From TK10-74A sp965217625 (GTDB taxonomy: Bacteria; Chloroflexota; Dehalococcoidia; Bin125), in NCBI GenBank assembly GCA_965217625.1, contig OZ244557.1:496001-560000 (forward strand): a DNA stretch of 64,000 bases, in the 5' to 3' direction. This document shows, piece after piece, positions 30,614 through 44,649 of this stretch. Position 1 is the stretch's first letter, and each line of letters starts with the position of its first letter. A program made the position numbers and the translations under genes. Under the pieces are notes generated by a model. It was given only the letters and a program-made list of their open reading frames with translations. It was not told the origin of the DNA and did not search any database.

Positions 30614-31245
30614 GCGACGCCGCTCCGACGGATCCACACCGCGCCCGCCGCCACGACGAGCAGCGTCGCCCCCGCCGACATCGCCGGCGCCGCGTCCCCC
30701 GCCAGGTAGCTCGGCAGGTAGAACGCCGCCGCGATGCCCGCCCCCACCACCGCGATGGCCGGCCGATGCATGATCCCGAACAGCACGTACCCCAGCGCGA
30801 TGACCCCGATCGCCACCCGCGGGATCTGGTCCCCCGCCTCGTCCGCCGTCCACAGCCCGCCCGCCGCCGGGATCAGGAACGCCGCCGCCAGGACCGCGAG
30901 CCAGAACAGGAACACCCGGATGCCGGCGCTGCGAATGGCGCCGCCGGCCACGCTCGCCCTCCCCGCGCGATGCCCGATGATCGAGCTGCCCGTCATTCCT
31001 ACCGTCGCCAGCACCCCCCACAGGGGCCCGCTGATCCAGGGGTTGCTCGCCGCGAACCCGCTCGCCAGCGTGTCGATCGCGTACTCCGACAGGTAGCCCA
31101 GCGACGCGATCGCCCCCCACAGCAGCAAGATCGCCGATGTCCCCGCCACATACATCGAACTCCGCGCCTGGTCCACCGTCGCCTGGATCGTGCGCCAGCC
31201 CTCCTCCGCCGTCAGCGCCCCCGCCTCGACCTCGGATTCCCGCAT
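30610..31245 (-). CDS. Multi-TM membrane protein co-expressed with a winged-helix regulator
   Basis: 211 residues from the ATG at 31245 (AGG six bases upstream; another ATG lies at 31257). An amphipathic start (LTAEEGWRTIQATVDQARSS) precedes about six membrane helices, e.g. VAGTSAILLLWGAIASLGYL, FLFWLAVLAAAFLIPAA, VAIGVIALGYVLFGIM, AGIAAAFYLPSYLAG and a last helix before RRSGVA. Family not recognised. Operon order (membrane protein then regulator) and overlap suggest a small sensing or stress circuit. Confidence 0.75.
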   Translation of the reverse strand: MRESEVEAGALTAEEGWRTIQATVDQARSSMYVAGTSAILLLWGAIASLGYLSEYAIDTLASGFAASNPWISGPLWGVLATVGMTGSSIIGHRAGRASVAGGAIRSAGIRVFLFWLAVLAAAFLIPAAGGLWTADEAGDQIPRVAIGVIALGYVLFGIMHRPAIAVVGAGIAAAFYLPSYLAGDAAPAMSAGATLLVVAAGAVWIRRSGVA

Positions 31246-31285
31246 CGCGCACCTCACCTCTCGTGATCGAGACCGTGGACCGGCC

Positions 31286-31318
31286 TACTACTTTGCTTCA
31301 CAAACTACTTTATCACGC
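31286..31318. promoter_or_regulatory. Possible operator/promoter of the membrane-regulator operon
   Basis: Within an AT-rich stretch upstream of 31245, CTACTTT occurs at 31288 and 31305 (17 bases apart), and TTTG-TGAAG-CAAA is an inverted repeat on the minus strand. It is placed where an autoregulatory winged-helix protein would bind. Confidence 0.4.
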
Positions 31319-31430
31319 TTCAGAATCCGCCGCAACCCCCTCGATCCGACCCCCTTGACGAACATCCTCGCAATCCGCTAACCTGTCTCTACTACCCGCA
31401 CATCGCGGGCTCTATCAGACCACCGCACGC

Positions 31431-31520
31431 CCGTGCACACTCGTACACACTCGTGCACACTCCTGCACACTGGTGACCCGCTATGCACGCCCGTGACCCC
31501 ACATGACCACCCCTGAACGA
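31431..31520. repeat. Nine 10-bp-phased direct repeats (iteron-like array)
   Basis: Successive 10-mers read CCGTGCACAC, TCGTACACAC, TCGTGCACAC, TCCTGCACAC, TGGTGACCCG, CTATGCACGC, CCGTGACCCC, ACATGACCAC, CCCTGAACGA. The first four are near identical and the rest keep an RTG(C/A)C core at the same phase. The period is exactly one helical turn and not a multiple of three, so it is not a coding repeat. Confidence 0.75.
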
Positions 31521-31596
31521 CGAAAACCCCAATAAACACGGGCTTTTCCCATACCCAGCACGTCCCGACGCACGGGAAACACCGCCAGGCGTGCAC

Positions 31597-32499
31597 ATGC
31601 CCACTTCCAGCCACGACCAGACCCCTGATCCCGAGCCCAAACCCAATCCCGTCGCCGCCCGCATCGCCGCCAACAACTGGCGCCGCTCCACCAAGGTCCG
31701 GGAGCGCCTGCTCCGCGTCGCCGGCCTCCACGAACGCGGCCTCGACCAAGACACCATCGGCCGTCGCCTCGGCGTCTCCCGATCGACCATCTCCCGCGAC
31801 CTCCGCCGCCTCGAAGTCCTCTGGCGGCAGGAGTACGCCAAAATCGCCAGCGCCGAACGGCTCCGGTCCCTCGCCGTGCATCGCGCGTCCGACGAGATCT
31901 GCTTGAGCTTCATCGAGCGCCACCACAAGGACGACGACCGCATCGCCGATGTCAACGCCACCATGCGCACCCTCACCGCCAGCATGCGTGAGAAGCGCTA
32001 CCTCCTCAAGGACGCACCACGCCCGCACCCCCACGACTACTGGGGCTACGCGGACTCCGACACCCCCCTCCGCACGCGCGTCGCCCTGGAAGAACAGTAC
32101 GAGCCCCCAGCCAACCGCATCCTCGGCCTGATCTCCTACGAAGACGACCCACCCGACGACGACCCGAAGCTGGCCGCGCGCCACGAACTGGACAGTGATG
32201 TCGAGGATCTCCTCCTCGCGATCGACGATGACCCCGGCTCCGCCGCCGTGGGGCCCATCTTCGACCGCGTGCGCCGCCGCCTCAAGAGCATCCGCAGCGA
32301 CCGTGATCTCAACGGTTCCAGCGGCGGCACGAGCGATCCGCCCGACCCCTCCATCGCCGCTGGGCCCCACTACAAACTCCCCGAGGACAGCGACGTGGGC
32401 GGCGGCTGGCCCGCCGAGGGCCCGCCCCTCCCCGATCCCACCGGGCCTTGGGATCACGCTGCTGAGCCCGGCGCACCCCCGCCGGGAGCAGACTGGTGA
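31597..32499 (+). CDS. Helix-turn-helix protein with a long acidic C-terminal region
   Basis: 300 residues from the ATG at 31597 (AGG seven bases upstream; a GTG at 31591 is two codons earlier). Residues about 25-75 hold a clear helix-turn-helix, GLHERGLDQDTIGRRLGVSR-STISRDLRRLEVL, of the Trp-repressor/transposase-like type. A helical segment (YAKIASAERLRSLAVHRASD, DDRIADVNATMRTL) follows, then a Pro/Asp/Gly-rich, probably disordered tail of about 130 residues. The family is not certain; phage-terminase small subunit-like or replication-related HTH proteins look similar. The phased repeat array just upstream is an obvious candidate binding site. Confidence 0.7.
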   Translation: MPTSSHDQTPDPEPKPNPVAARIAANNWRRSTKVRERLLRVAGLHERGLDQDTIGRRLGVSRSTISRDLRRLEVLWRQEYAKIASAERLRSLAVHRASDEICLSFIERHHKDDDRIADVNATMRTLTASMREKRYLLKDAPRPHPHDYWGYADSDTPLRTRVALEEQYEPPANRILGLISYEDDPPDDDPKLAARHELDSDVEDLLLAIDDDPGSAAVGPIFDRVRRRLKSIRSDRDLNGSSGGTSDPPDPSIAAGPHYKLPEDSDVGGGWPAEGPPLPDPTGPWDHAAEPGAPPPGADW

Positions 32500-32518
32500 G
32501 GGCCAGCGCACCCCCGAC

Positions 32519-33691
32519 TTATCCCCCCTCGCCCGCCTTGACCGCCTCCCAGCGACGCAGCAGCGCCGCCTGCCCCGCCGACTCCATCGCCAGCCCCTCG
32601 GCGCGGAGCGCCGCCTCGAGCGCCCGGAAGCGGCGCTCGAACTTGCCGCACGCCTCCCGCAGCGCGTCCTCGGCCTCCACCCCCTGCCGGCGCAGGAAGT
32701 CGCAGACCACGAACAGCACGTCCCCGACCTCCCCCGCCCGCTCCGGCGGCGGCGCCGCCGCGACCTCCGCCAGCTCCTCGGCGAGCTTGGCCAGCACGTC
32801 GCCGTCGGACTCCCAGGCGAAGCCGCGTCGCCCGGCCCGCCCGGCCAGCTTCTGCGCGCGCGCCAGCGCCGGCATCGCCGGCGGCACCCCGTCGAGCGCC
32901 GACTCCCGGCGCGCGCCCCCGGGCTTCGTCTCCGCCGCCTTCAGTTGGTCCCAGTTCCGTTCGACCTCGGCCGGCGTCGACGCCGCGTCCTCGCCGAAGA
33001 CGTGCGGGTGCCGCCGCACCAGCTTCGCCCGGATCCCCTCCGCCACCTCGCCCAGCGTGAAGCGGCCCCCCTGCTCGGCCAGCCGGGCGTGCAGCACGAT
33101 CTGCATCAGCAGGTCGCCGAGCTCCTCGCGCAGCGCCGCCCACGCCTCCGCCCCCCCGCCGCCCTGTGGCAGCCCGTCGCCCTGTGGCAGCCCATCGATG
33201 GCCTCCAGCACCTCGTACGTCTCCTCAAGCAGATGCGGCCGCAACGACTGATGGTCCTGCGCCAGGTCCCACGGGCAGCCCCCCTCGGGGTCGCGCACGC
33301 GATGGATCACCCCCACCAGCCCCCGCAGGTCGCCGCGCACCTCCTCGGCCGCCAGCGCCGGCAGCGCCAGCGCCACGACCTCGGGGCGCTCCCAGGACCG
33401 CCCCCCCTCGACGGCCCCCACCGTCGCGACCGGCCCCGCGGCGACGCCCCCCGCGCCATCGCCGAGCAGCGGCGTCAGTGGCGTCTCGGGTGGGTACTTC
33501 GCCAGCAGCGCCGCCGGGTCGCCCGGCCCCGTCGTCAGCACGATCGTCGCCAGCGACGCGTCGGCCCGCGACGCCCGCGCCGCCGGCACGACCTGCACCC
33601 CCTGCCCCGGGTCGAGCCCCGCCGCCGCGATCAACGCATCGATCGAAGCGGGTCCATCGGACGAAGCGGACACGGCGGGCTCGATCGGCAT
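32519..33691 (-). CDS. mazG: MazG nucleoside triphosphate pyrophosphohydrolase
   Basis: 390 residues. Two MazG domains: the first has VIHRVRDPEGGCPWDLAQDH and LRPHLLEETYEVLEAIDG (EExxE metal site), with EELGDLLMQIVLHARLAEQ; the second has LAEELAEVAAAPPPERAGEV-GDVLF. The enzyme hydrolyses NTPs and dNTPs to NMP and pyrophosphate, house-cleaning damaged nucleotides. An N-terminal extension of about 130 residues (ATIVLTTGPGDPAALLAKYP) resembles the tetrapyrrole-methylase-derived leader found fused to MazG in some Firmicutes, here much shortened. A duplicated GLPQGD sits near residue 190. GGAGG precedes the ATG. Confidence 0.92.
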   Translation of the reverse strand: MPIEPAVSASSDGPASIDALIAAAGLDPGQGVQVVPAARASRADASLATIVLTTGPGDPAALLAKYPPETPLTPLLGDGAGGVAAGPVATVGAVEGGRSWERPEVVALALPALAAEEVRGDLRGLVGVIHRVRDPEGGCPWDLAQDHQSLRPHLLEETYEVLEAIDGLPQGDGLPQGGGGAEAWAALREELGDLLMQIVLHARLAEQGGRFTLGEVAEGIRAKLVRRHPHVFGEDAASTPAEVERNWDQLKAAETKPGGARRESALDGVPPAMPALARAQKLAGRAGRRGFAWESDGDVLAKLAEELAEVAAAPPPERAGEVGDVLFVVCDFLRRQGVEAEDALREACGKFERRFRALEAALRAEGLAMESAGQAALLRRWEAVKAGEGG

Positions 33692-33773
33692 GTGAGACCT
33701 CCGGGGCGGCTAAACTGCCGCCGGCGGGTCCCGGCCGGGACGCGCGCCGGCGATGAGCAGAGAGGCGTGTGGC

Positions 33774-34547
33774 ATGGATCGTATCGCAGCCGCCGCGACG
33801 CTCGGCGATCCCCTGCGGCGGCGCCTCGCCGACCCGCCACGGCTGCCGCCGCACCTCGGGCCCTGGGCCTGGCGTCTGGCGGTCCTGCTGTTCGCGGTCG
33901 CGCTGCTCACCCTGCCGATCGCCTGGAGCGTCCGCTTCACCGCGCAGTCCGCCTGGTGGTGGGAGCGCGGCTTCGACAGCTACGACGCCGAACGCCGCAC
34001 CGGCCTCGACCGGGCCGAGGTCGACCGCGCCGCGGCCGCCCTGCGCGCCTACTTCCTCTCGCCCGCGGAGCGCGCCGAGATCAGCGTCACGACGCCCGGC
34101 GGCACGACGGAGCCGCTGTTCAGCGAACGCGAGATCCTGCACATGATCGACGTCAAGCGCCTGATCGTCCGCACCTACGACGCCGGCTGGGCCGCGATCG
34201 GCGTCATCATCGCCTTCGTGCTGGGCGCCTGGTACTGGCGCCGGCCGCGCGTCAGCGACGCCCTCGCCGGGGCGGCGCTCTATGCCGGCGGTGGCATCGT
34301 GGTGGGCATCGGGCTGCTGGGCGTCGTCGCCGTGACGGGCTTCGATGGCGCCTTCCGGCAGTTCCACCTGCTGTTCTTCACGAACGACCTCTGGCAGCTC
34401 TCGAGCCGCGACCGCCTGATTCAGCTGTTCCCGCAGAGCTTCTTCTTCGAGACCACGATGCTGATCGGTGCGACCACGATCGCCGTCGCGGCGGCCGTCA
34501 CGCTGGCCGGTTGGTGGTGGCGACGCCGCGGCCCCGCGGCGACCTGA
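33774..34547 (+). CDS. DUF1461/TIGR01906 family integral membrane protein
   Basis: 257 residues from the ATG at 33774, AGAGAGG eight bases upstream. A first membrane helix (LAVLLFAVALLTLPIAWSV) is followed by an extracellular loop with GLDRAEVDRAAAALRAYFLS and EPLFSEREILHMIDVKRLI, then three more helices (WAAIGVIIAFVLGAWYW; AALYAGGGIVVGIGLLGVVA; TMLIGATTIAVAAAVTLAGW) and the loop FHLLFFTNDLWQLSSRDRLI. E-x-x-H-M-D-V and F-x-F-F-N-D-x-W-x-L are marks of the TIGR01906 family. Function unknown. Divergent from mazG. Confidence 0.82.
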   Translation: MDRIAAAATLGDPLRRRLADPPRLPPHLGPWAWRLAVLLFAVALLTLPIAWSVRFTAQSAWWWERGFDSYDAERRTGLDRAEVDRAAAALRAYFLSPAERAEISVTTPGGTTEPLFSEREILHMIDVKRLIVRTYDAGWAAIGVIIAFVLGAWYWRRPRVSDALAGAALYAGGGIVVGIGLLGVVAVTGFDGAFRQFHLLFFTNDLWQLSSRDRLIQLFPQSFFFETTMLIGATTIAVAAAVTLAGWWWRRRGPAAT

Positions 34548-34555
34548 CGGCGGCG

Positions 34556-34798
34556 CTAGTTCAGCGACCCGCAGCCGCACGACCCCCGACCGCAGGCGCA
34601 GCCGCCCCCGGCCGGAGCCGGCATCTCCATCTCCCCGGGGCCGGGCGCCGCGCCGCTCAGCACCGCCGCCGTCGTGATCACCTTCATCGCGCGATGCCCG
34701 TCCCGGCACTCGGCCGACGGCTCCGCCGCCGCCGCGATGGGGCGCAACTGCGTGAACTTCTCGTTGCAGCGGCGGCAGTAGTACTCGTACATCGGCAT
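34556..34798 (-). CDS. FmdB-type zinc ribbon regulatory protein
   Basis: 80 residues. MPMYEYYCRRCNEKFTQLRP is the standard FmdB/CxxC-SSSS start (MPxYEYxCxxC); in the usual family a second C-x2-C follows, here replaced by AECRDGHRAMKVITTAAVL, with only one Cys and a His. The tail is Gly/Cys rich (GGCACGRGSCGCGSLN), resembling the Ser/Gly-Cys tails of this family. Start after GGGAG; three CATCAGAC repeats lie just upstream. Presumed metal-binding, role unknown. Confidence 0.82.
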   Translation of the reverse strand: MPMYEYYCRRCNEKFTQLRPIAAAAEPSAECRDGHRAMKVITTAAVLSGAAPGPGEMEMPAPAGGGCACGRGSCGCGSLN

Positions 34799-34829
34799 CG
34801 CGAAACTCCCTGCGCCCATCGGGCGGGCC

Positions 34830-34866
34830 CATCAGACATGCTCATCAGACCCGGGCCCATCAGACC
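34830..34866. repeat. Three CATCAGAC direct repeats upstream of the zinc-ribbon gene
   Basis: CATCAGAC occurs at 34830, 34843 and 34859; two copies are within GGGCCCATCAGAC. On the minus strand they read GTCTGATG and lie between a TATGCT box and the ribosome site, i.e. within the 5' leader. Confidence 0.55.
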
Positions 34867-34912
34867 AGGGGGCGAGCATATGAACGCCCGCCCCGGGCGG
34901 TCAACGCGCCCG

Positions 34913-37677
<2,765 letters not shown>

Positions 37678-37681
<4 letters not shown>

Positions 37682-39615
37682 GGCTGGGCCTCTCCATTCG
37701 AACCGCTCGACGGCTGCCCGGTCGGATCGGGCGGCCCGGTTTCCCTCGGCAGATGCAGGGCGCGTCCGCGCGCGTGGCTCTCCAGAACCTGCGCCGCCGG
37801 CGACGACTCCGCGTCCGGCGTCCCATTCGATCGCTCGCCGGCCAGGGCGTGAACCGCATCGTGCAGCGGCATCGCCCCGACCTCGCGCTGCTGTTCGGCC
37901 ACCATCCGCGCCTGCGCCTGCGCGTCCTCCTGCAGGTGCAGGTGGCGAATGTTGTCGCTGATCTGGCGCGCCACGACGCGCGGCTGCGCCAGCAGCGGCG
38001 GCGCGACGGGCCGCGCCCGCAACTCCGCCGCCAGCGCTTCCACCTCCGCGTCCCGCGACGCCGCATCCTCCCCCGCCAGCAGCGATCGCAGCAGCTCCCG
38101 CCGCAGCGCGTCGGGCACGAAGCCGGCCACCGCGGCCTCGACCTCCGCGGCGGCGGCCGGGCTGCGCGACAGCACGCCGATCAGCGTCTCCGCGTGCCGG
38201 TCGATGCGCGTCAGCTGCGGGCGGGGCGGCGGCGCGCTCGTCCCCTCCGGGCTGGCCGACGGGGCCACGCGCAGATGCGGCGGCACCTCCGCGATGCTCG
38301 CCCGTCGCCGCAGCGACTCCACGTCCACCCGGCAGAGCTGCGCAAGCCGTTGCTCGTACTCCCCCCGCACGACCGGGTCGCTCGTCGCGCTGACCAGCGG
38401 CAGCAGTTCGTCCAGCAGTTGGCTGCGCTCGCGGGCGTCCTCCAGGTCGTGGGCGTCGCGCCCCTGCCGGAAGCGATAGTCGAGATAGCCGGGCGCTTCC
38501 CGCACCAGCGCCGACCAGCGCTCCGGGTCCAGCCGGATCAGGTCGTCGGGGTCGCGGCCCTCCGGCAGCTCGATGATGCGGATGTCGGCCGCCAGCGTGT
38601 TCTGCATCCGCACCAGGCCCCGCGCCGTAACGACCGGCCGCCGCTCCGTCCCCACCGCCTCTCGCGTCGTGTCGATGCCCCGCACCGTCGCCGCCGCGCC
38701 CGCGGCGTCGGCGTCAAGCGCGAGCAGGATCTTGCGCGTCAGGGGCTTGATCAGCCCGACCTGCTTCTCCGTCAGCGCCGTCCCCATCGACGCGACGACG
38801 TGCGTCTGCTCGTGCTGGTGGGCGGCGATCACGTCCATGTAACCCTCGACCACGATCACGTGGTCGGCGCGGCGGATGGCGTCGCGGGAGCGGTCCAGGC
38901 CGTAGAGCAGCGAACTCTTGTCGAACAGCGGCGTCTGCGGTGTGTTGAGGTACTTGACATCGCCGTCGTCGAGCGCCCGCGCGCCGAAGCCCACGCAGCG
39001 GCCCTGCGGGTCGCGGATGGGGAAGATCAGGCGACCGCGGAAGCGGTCGCGCGGGTTGCCCTCCCCCTCGACGCTGAGCCCGGCGGTGGCGATCTCGTCG
39101 GCGCTGAACCCCCGCGCCGACAGGTAGCCGCGCAGCGCGTCCGAGGCCCGCGGCGCGTAGCCCAGCCCAAATTGATCCGCCGCCTCGTCCGAGACCCCGC
39201 GCCGGCCCAGGTAGGCGCGCGCCTCGTCCGCCTCCGAGTCCTCCTGCAAGCTGCGACGGTAGAAGCGCGTGGCGGCCTCGTTGGCGCTGCGCAGCCGCTG
39301 CGAGCGCTTCTCGCGCTCCTCGGCCTGCGCATCCCTCGGCGCCAGCCTCACGCCCGTGCGGTCGGCGAGGATGCGCAGCGCCTCGCGGAACTCCACGCCC
39401 TGGTGGCGCATGACCCAGGAGATGACGTCGCCGCCCTCGCTGCAGGCGCCGAAACAGCGCCACGTCTGGCGGCTGGGATCGACCGTGAACGAGGGCGTCT
39501 TCTCGGTGTGGAACGGGCACAGCGCCTTGAACGTGCGGCCCGTCTTGCGCAGTGGAACCGACTCGCCCACCAGATCGGCGATGTCCACCCGCGCCTTGAC
39601 CTCGTCGACGATGGT
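37678..39615 (-). CDS. dnaG: DNA primase
   Basis: 645 residues from a TTG at 39615, chosen because GGGGAG lies six bases upstream and family members begin near IVDEVKARVDIADLVGE; an ATG at 39663 is possible. CHC2 zinc ribbon: CPFHTEKTPSFTVDPSRQ with CFGACSEGGD; then the Toprim core with VIVVEGYMDVIAAH (about residue 250) and LALDADAAG (metal-binding DxD). The C-terminal region (about 430-645) is the DnaB-binding part with low-complexity linker SPEGTSAPPPRPQL. Makes RNA primers at the replication fork. Its stop overlaps the rpoD start (ATGA), the macromolecular-synthesis order. Confidence 0.95.
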
Positions 39616-39694
39616 CAAGCGGCACTCCCCTCGCCGTGCCCCCGGCCGCTGCCATGTCTCCATCACACGGGGGCGGCACGACTTCTGGGGCCCA

Positions 39695-39700
39695 AGTGTA
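39695..39700 (-). promoter_or_regulatory. -10-like TACACT for dnaG-rpoD
   Basis: On the minus strand TACACT lies one base downstream of a perfect palindrome; transcription would begin near 39688, giving a leader of about 70 bases to the TTG. Confidence 0.45.
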
Positions 39701-39701
39701 G

Positions 39702-39724
39702 CTGTCAAATCGACGATTTGACAG
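39702..39724. promoter_or_regulatory. Perfect 11-bp inverted repeat at the dnaG-rpoD promoter (candidate operator)
   Basis: CTGTCAAATCG pairs with CGATTTGACAG around a single central base. It is unusually AT-rich for this genome and covers the -35/spacer region of the inferred dnaG promoter, where a repressor dimer would block transcription. No U-tract follows, which argues against a terminator for the upstream surface-protein gene. Confidence 0.6.
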
Positions 39725-39747
39725 GAATGCCGCCCCGGCCCGCCGCC

Positions 39748-41580
39748 TCAGGGCGCGATGCTGACCGTAATCGCGTTATTGCCGTCGTTGCTCTCGGCGA
39801 TGCCATTCCCCGGATCCACGATCGCCGACAGCGACTGCCCCTCGCCGATGAGCACGCTGCCGGGCATGTCGAGCGTCCCCTGCGGCGTCAGCGGGCCCGG
39901 CCCGCCGTACGACAGCTCCTCCACGATCAGGCCGTCCAGCACGATCAGCACCACGATCGGCGGCTCGGCCGGGCTCCCGCCGATGTTCGTGACGCGCACG
40001 AAGACCGTCCGGTCGGGCTGCAACTGCAGGGCCTGCAACACCAGGTCGGGACGCAACGGCGGATCGAACGTCGCACTGATCGTGTTGTTCGACTCGTCGC
40101 TCTCCGGGATCGTGTTGTCGCGGTCCACGACGACCGTGATCTCCAGGGAGTCGGTCAGCGAGATCGGCAACTCGACGACTTGGCTGCGGTCGGCCGGCAA
40201 CGTCAGCACGACGGTCGCCTCGTCCAGCACCAGCCCGTCCGACGAGCGCGTCAGGCTGACCAGGATCGGCGCGTTGGCCAGGTTGCCCTGGCCCGCGTTG
40301 GTGATCGTCACCACGACCGACTGCCCCGTCCCCACGTCGATCGCCGTGGGCGTCAGGTCCGCCAGCGGCTCCTCGTCCACCGCCTCCGGGTCCTCCCCCT
40401 CCTCGGCGCCGGCGTCGTCCTCCTCCGGGTCGTCCTCGACGTCCTCCTCCGGGTCGTCCTCCTCGTCCTCCTCGTCCTCCTCGGCGGGGTCGACCGTCAC
40501 GGTCACGCGATCGTCGTAGCGGCGGTTGGTGTTGGAGATCGCGACGACTTCGAGGATGAACGTCCCCTCCCCGCTGGGCTCCCAGGGGATGGCCAGGCTG
40601 TAGGCGCCGTCGCCGAGCGCCTGCAAGCCATCGACGTTGGAGACCGGCACGGTATCGACGAACAGCGTCATCCCCACCAGCGTGCCCACGCCGTCGGCGA
40701 ACACCACGATCTCGACTTCCAGATCGTCGCTCCAGCCGAAGCCGGCCCCGTCGGCCGGCGTCTGGATGCTCAGGAAGCCCTCGTCGGCGGGCGCGGCCTG
40801 CGCCGTCTCCGTCTGCGCGGGCGCCGCGGCCTGCGCCTGCGACGTGGCCGCCGCCGCGACGGCGACATCGGCGCCCAGCACGTCGAGCAGGAGCTCGGTG
40901 CGGACCTGGGCGCCGTCGGTCGTCTCCGCGAAGACCTCCGCCGCCACGGTGCCGGCCTGCGTGGGCGTCCACTCCAGGATGCCGTCGTAGACGCCGGGCT
41001 CCGACTCGACCGCGCCCGACTCCGCGACGGGCTCCCCCTCGACCTCCAGCCGGAAGCGCACCACGATCGCCTCCTGCGAGCGGGCGCGCGCCTGCAGGCG
41101 CAGCGGCTCACCCACGATCGGCGCGCCGGCGCTCGTCCGGGTGGCGCTGACCGTCAGGGCGCCGCCCATGCGGCTGGCGTCGTCGGTCACCTCCACGCGC
41201 AGTTCGATCAGGCTCTCGTCGCCGCTCAGGCCCTGCGCGGTCACGCTGATCGTGACGAAGCCCAGGCGCGCAGGCAGCCAGGGGATCGACGCGCTGTAGG
41301 TGCCCTGGGCGGGGTCGTGCACGGGCTGCGCGTCGGCGGAGATCGGCTCGCCGTCGACGAACAGGGCGATGCGGGTGATCGGCTCGTCGTCGGTCACCGT
41401 GACGCGGATCTCGGTCGGATCGCCGAGCAGCACCACCTGGTCGTTGCGCAGCGAGGCGACGATGACGGCGGAGTCCGACGTCTCGCCGGGGTCGGTGAGG
41501 ATGATGATCACCACGACGGCGACCAGGGCGATCGCGCCCAGGAAGCCGGCGACGAGCAGCGAACCGACGCGACTGGTCAT
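39748..41580 (-). CDS. Membrane-anchored surface protein with Ig-like and CARDB domains
   Basis: 610 residues from the ATG at 41580. Residues 8-32 are one long hydrophobic segment (LLVAGFLGAIALVAVVVIII), an uncleaved anchor. About residues 45-370 contain three or four Ig-like beta domains (IRVTVTDDEPITRIALFVDG; PLRLQARARSQEAIVVRFRL; DDLEVEIVVFADGVGTLVG). A linker of about 40 mostly Asp/Glu residues follows (EEDEEDEEDDPEEDVEDD), then two CARDB-type domains (VVVTITNAGQGNLANAPILV; TVFVRVTNIGGSPAEPPIVV; SNDGNNAITVSI). Likely a cell-surface adhesin or structural protein. Only one strand of Pro/acid linkers resembles the protein at 51135. Confidence 0.8.
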   Translation of the reverse strand: MTSRVGSLLVAGFLGAIALVAVVVIIILTDPGETSDSAVIVASLRNDQVVLLGDPTEIRVTVTDDEPITRIALFVDGEPISADAQPVHDPAQGTYSASIPWLPARLGFVTISVTAQGLSGDESLIELRVEVTDDASRMGGALTVSATRTSAGAPIVGEPLRLQARARSQEAIVVRFRLEVEGEPVAESGAVESEPGVYDGILEWTPTQAGTVAAEVFAETTDGAQVRTELLLDVLGADVAVAAAATSQAQAAAPAQTETAQAAPADEGFLSIQTPADGAGFGWSDDLEVEIVVFADGVGTLVGMTLFVDTVPVSNVDGLQALGDGAYSLAIPWEPSGEGTFILEVVAISNTNRRYDDRVTVTVDPAEEDEEDEEDDPEEDVEDDPEEDDAGAEEGEDPEAVDEEPLADLTPTAIDVGTGQSVVVTITNAGQGNLANAPILVSLTRSSDGLVLDEATVVLTLPADRSQVVELPISLTDSLEITVVVDRDNTIPESDESNNTISATFDPPLRPDLVLQALQLQPDRTVFVRVTNIGGSPAEPPIVVLIVLDGLIVEELSYGGPGPLTPQGTLDMPGSVLIGEGQSLSAIVDPGNGIAESNDGNNAITVSIAP

Positions 41581-41799
41581 GCTTGCCCGGGCGCTCCCTC
41601 TACCCGGCCCAGGGCGGCCGGGGAATCCAACGACGTGCAACGGCAGCACCCGGCCACGGCGCAGCGCCGGCCCCGGACGCACTGTCCGGCCTGCGCTGCC
41701 ACCTGCGACCCAGCATATCGCCCCGGCGCACACGGGCGCGCGCCCTCGCCGCGCAAGACGACCCCCCTGCCGGCACGGTTCCGCTCGACGGCGCGGGCG

Positions 41800-44526
<2,727 letters not shown>

Positions 44527-44649
44527 GTGTCGAGTCTTTCGGCTGCGGGGAGCGTGCGGAGTATATCGGCGGCCGGCCGCGCAGCCACACCTCGCTATGA
44601 CGTGTGCTGCACGGGACGGCCCGTCGCCCTCCGTAACGACCCCGCGCCG

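Larger units (their letters stand above)
31246..31590. other. Divergent intergenic control region
   Basis: The gap holds the AT-rich candidate operator (31286-31318) for the minus-strand operon and the 10-bp-phased repeat array (31431-31520) in front of the HTH gene. No coding frame is credible. Confidence 0.6.

Noticed and set aside
31431..31520. CRISPR array
   Set aside because: Units are 10 bp with no spacers and no cas genes nearby.
31378..32511. A 377-codon frame on the minus strand with Gly/Val-rich sequence
   Set aside because: The plus strand encodes a recognisable helix-turn-helix here, and the phased repeats cross the minus frame with a period that is not a multiple of three.
44527..44649. 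glmS-type ribozyme or riboswitch near glmS
   Set aside because: This stretch is downstream of glmS, and the real leader (46498-46531) is too short and shows no ribozyme core.
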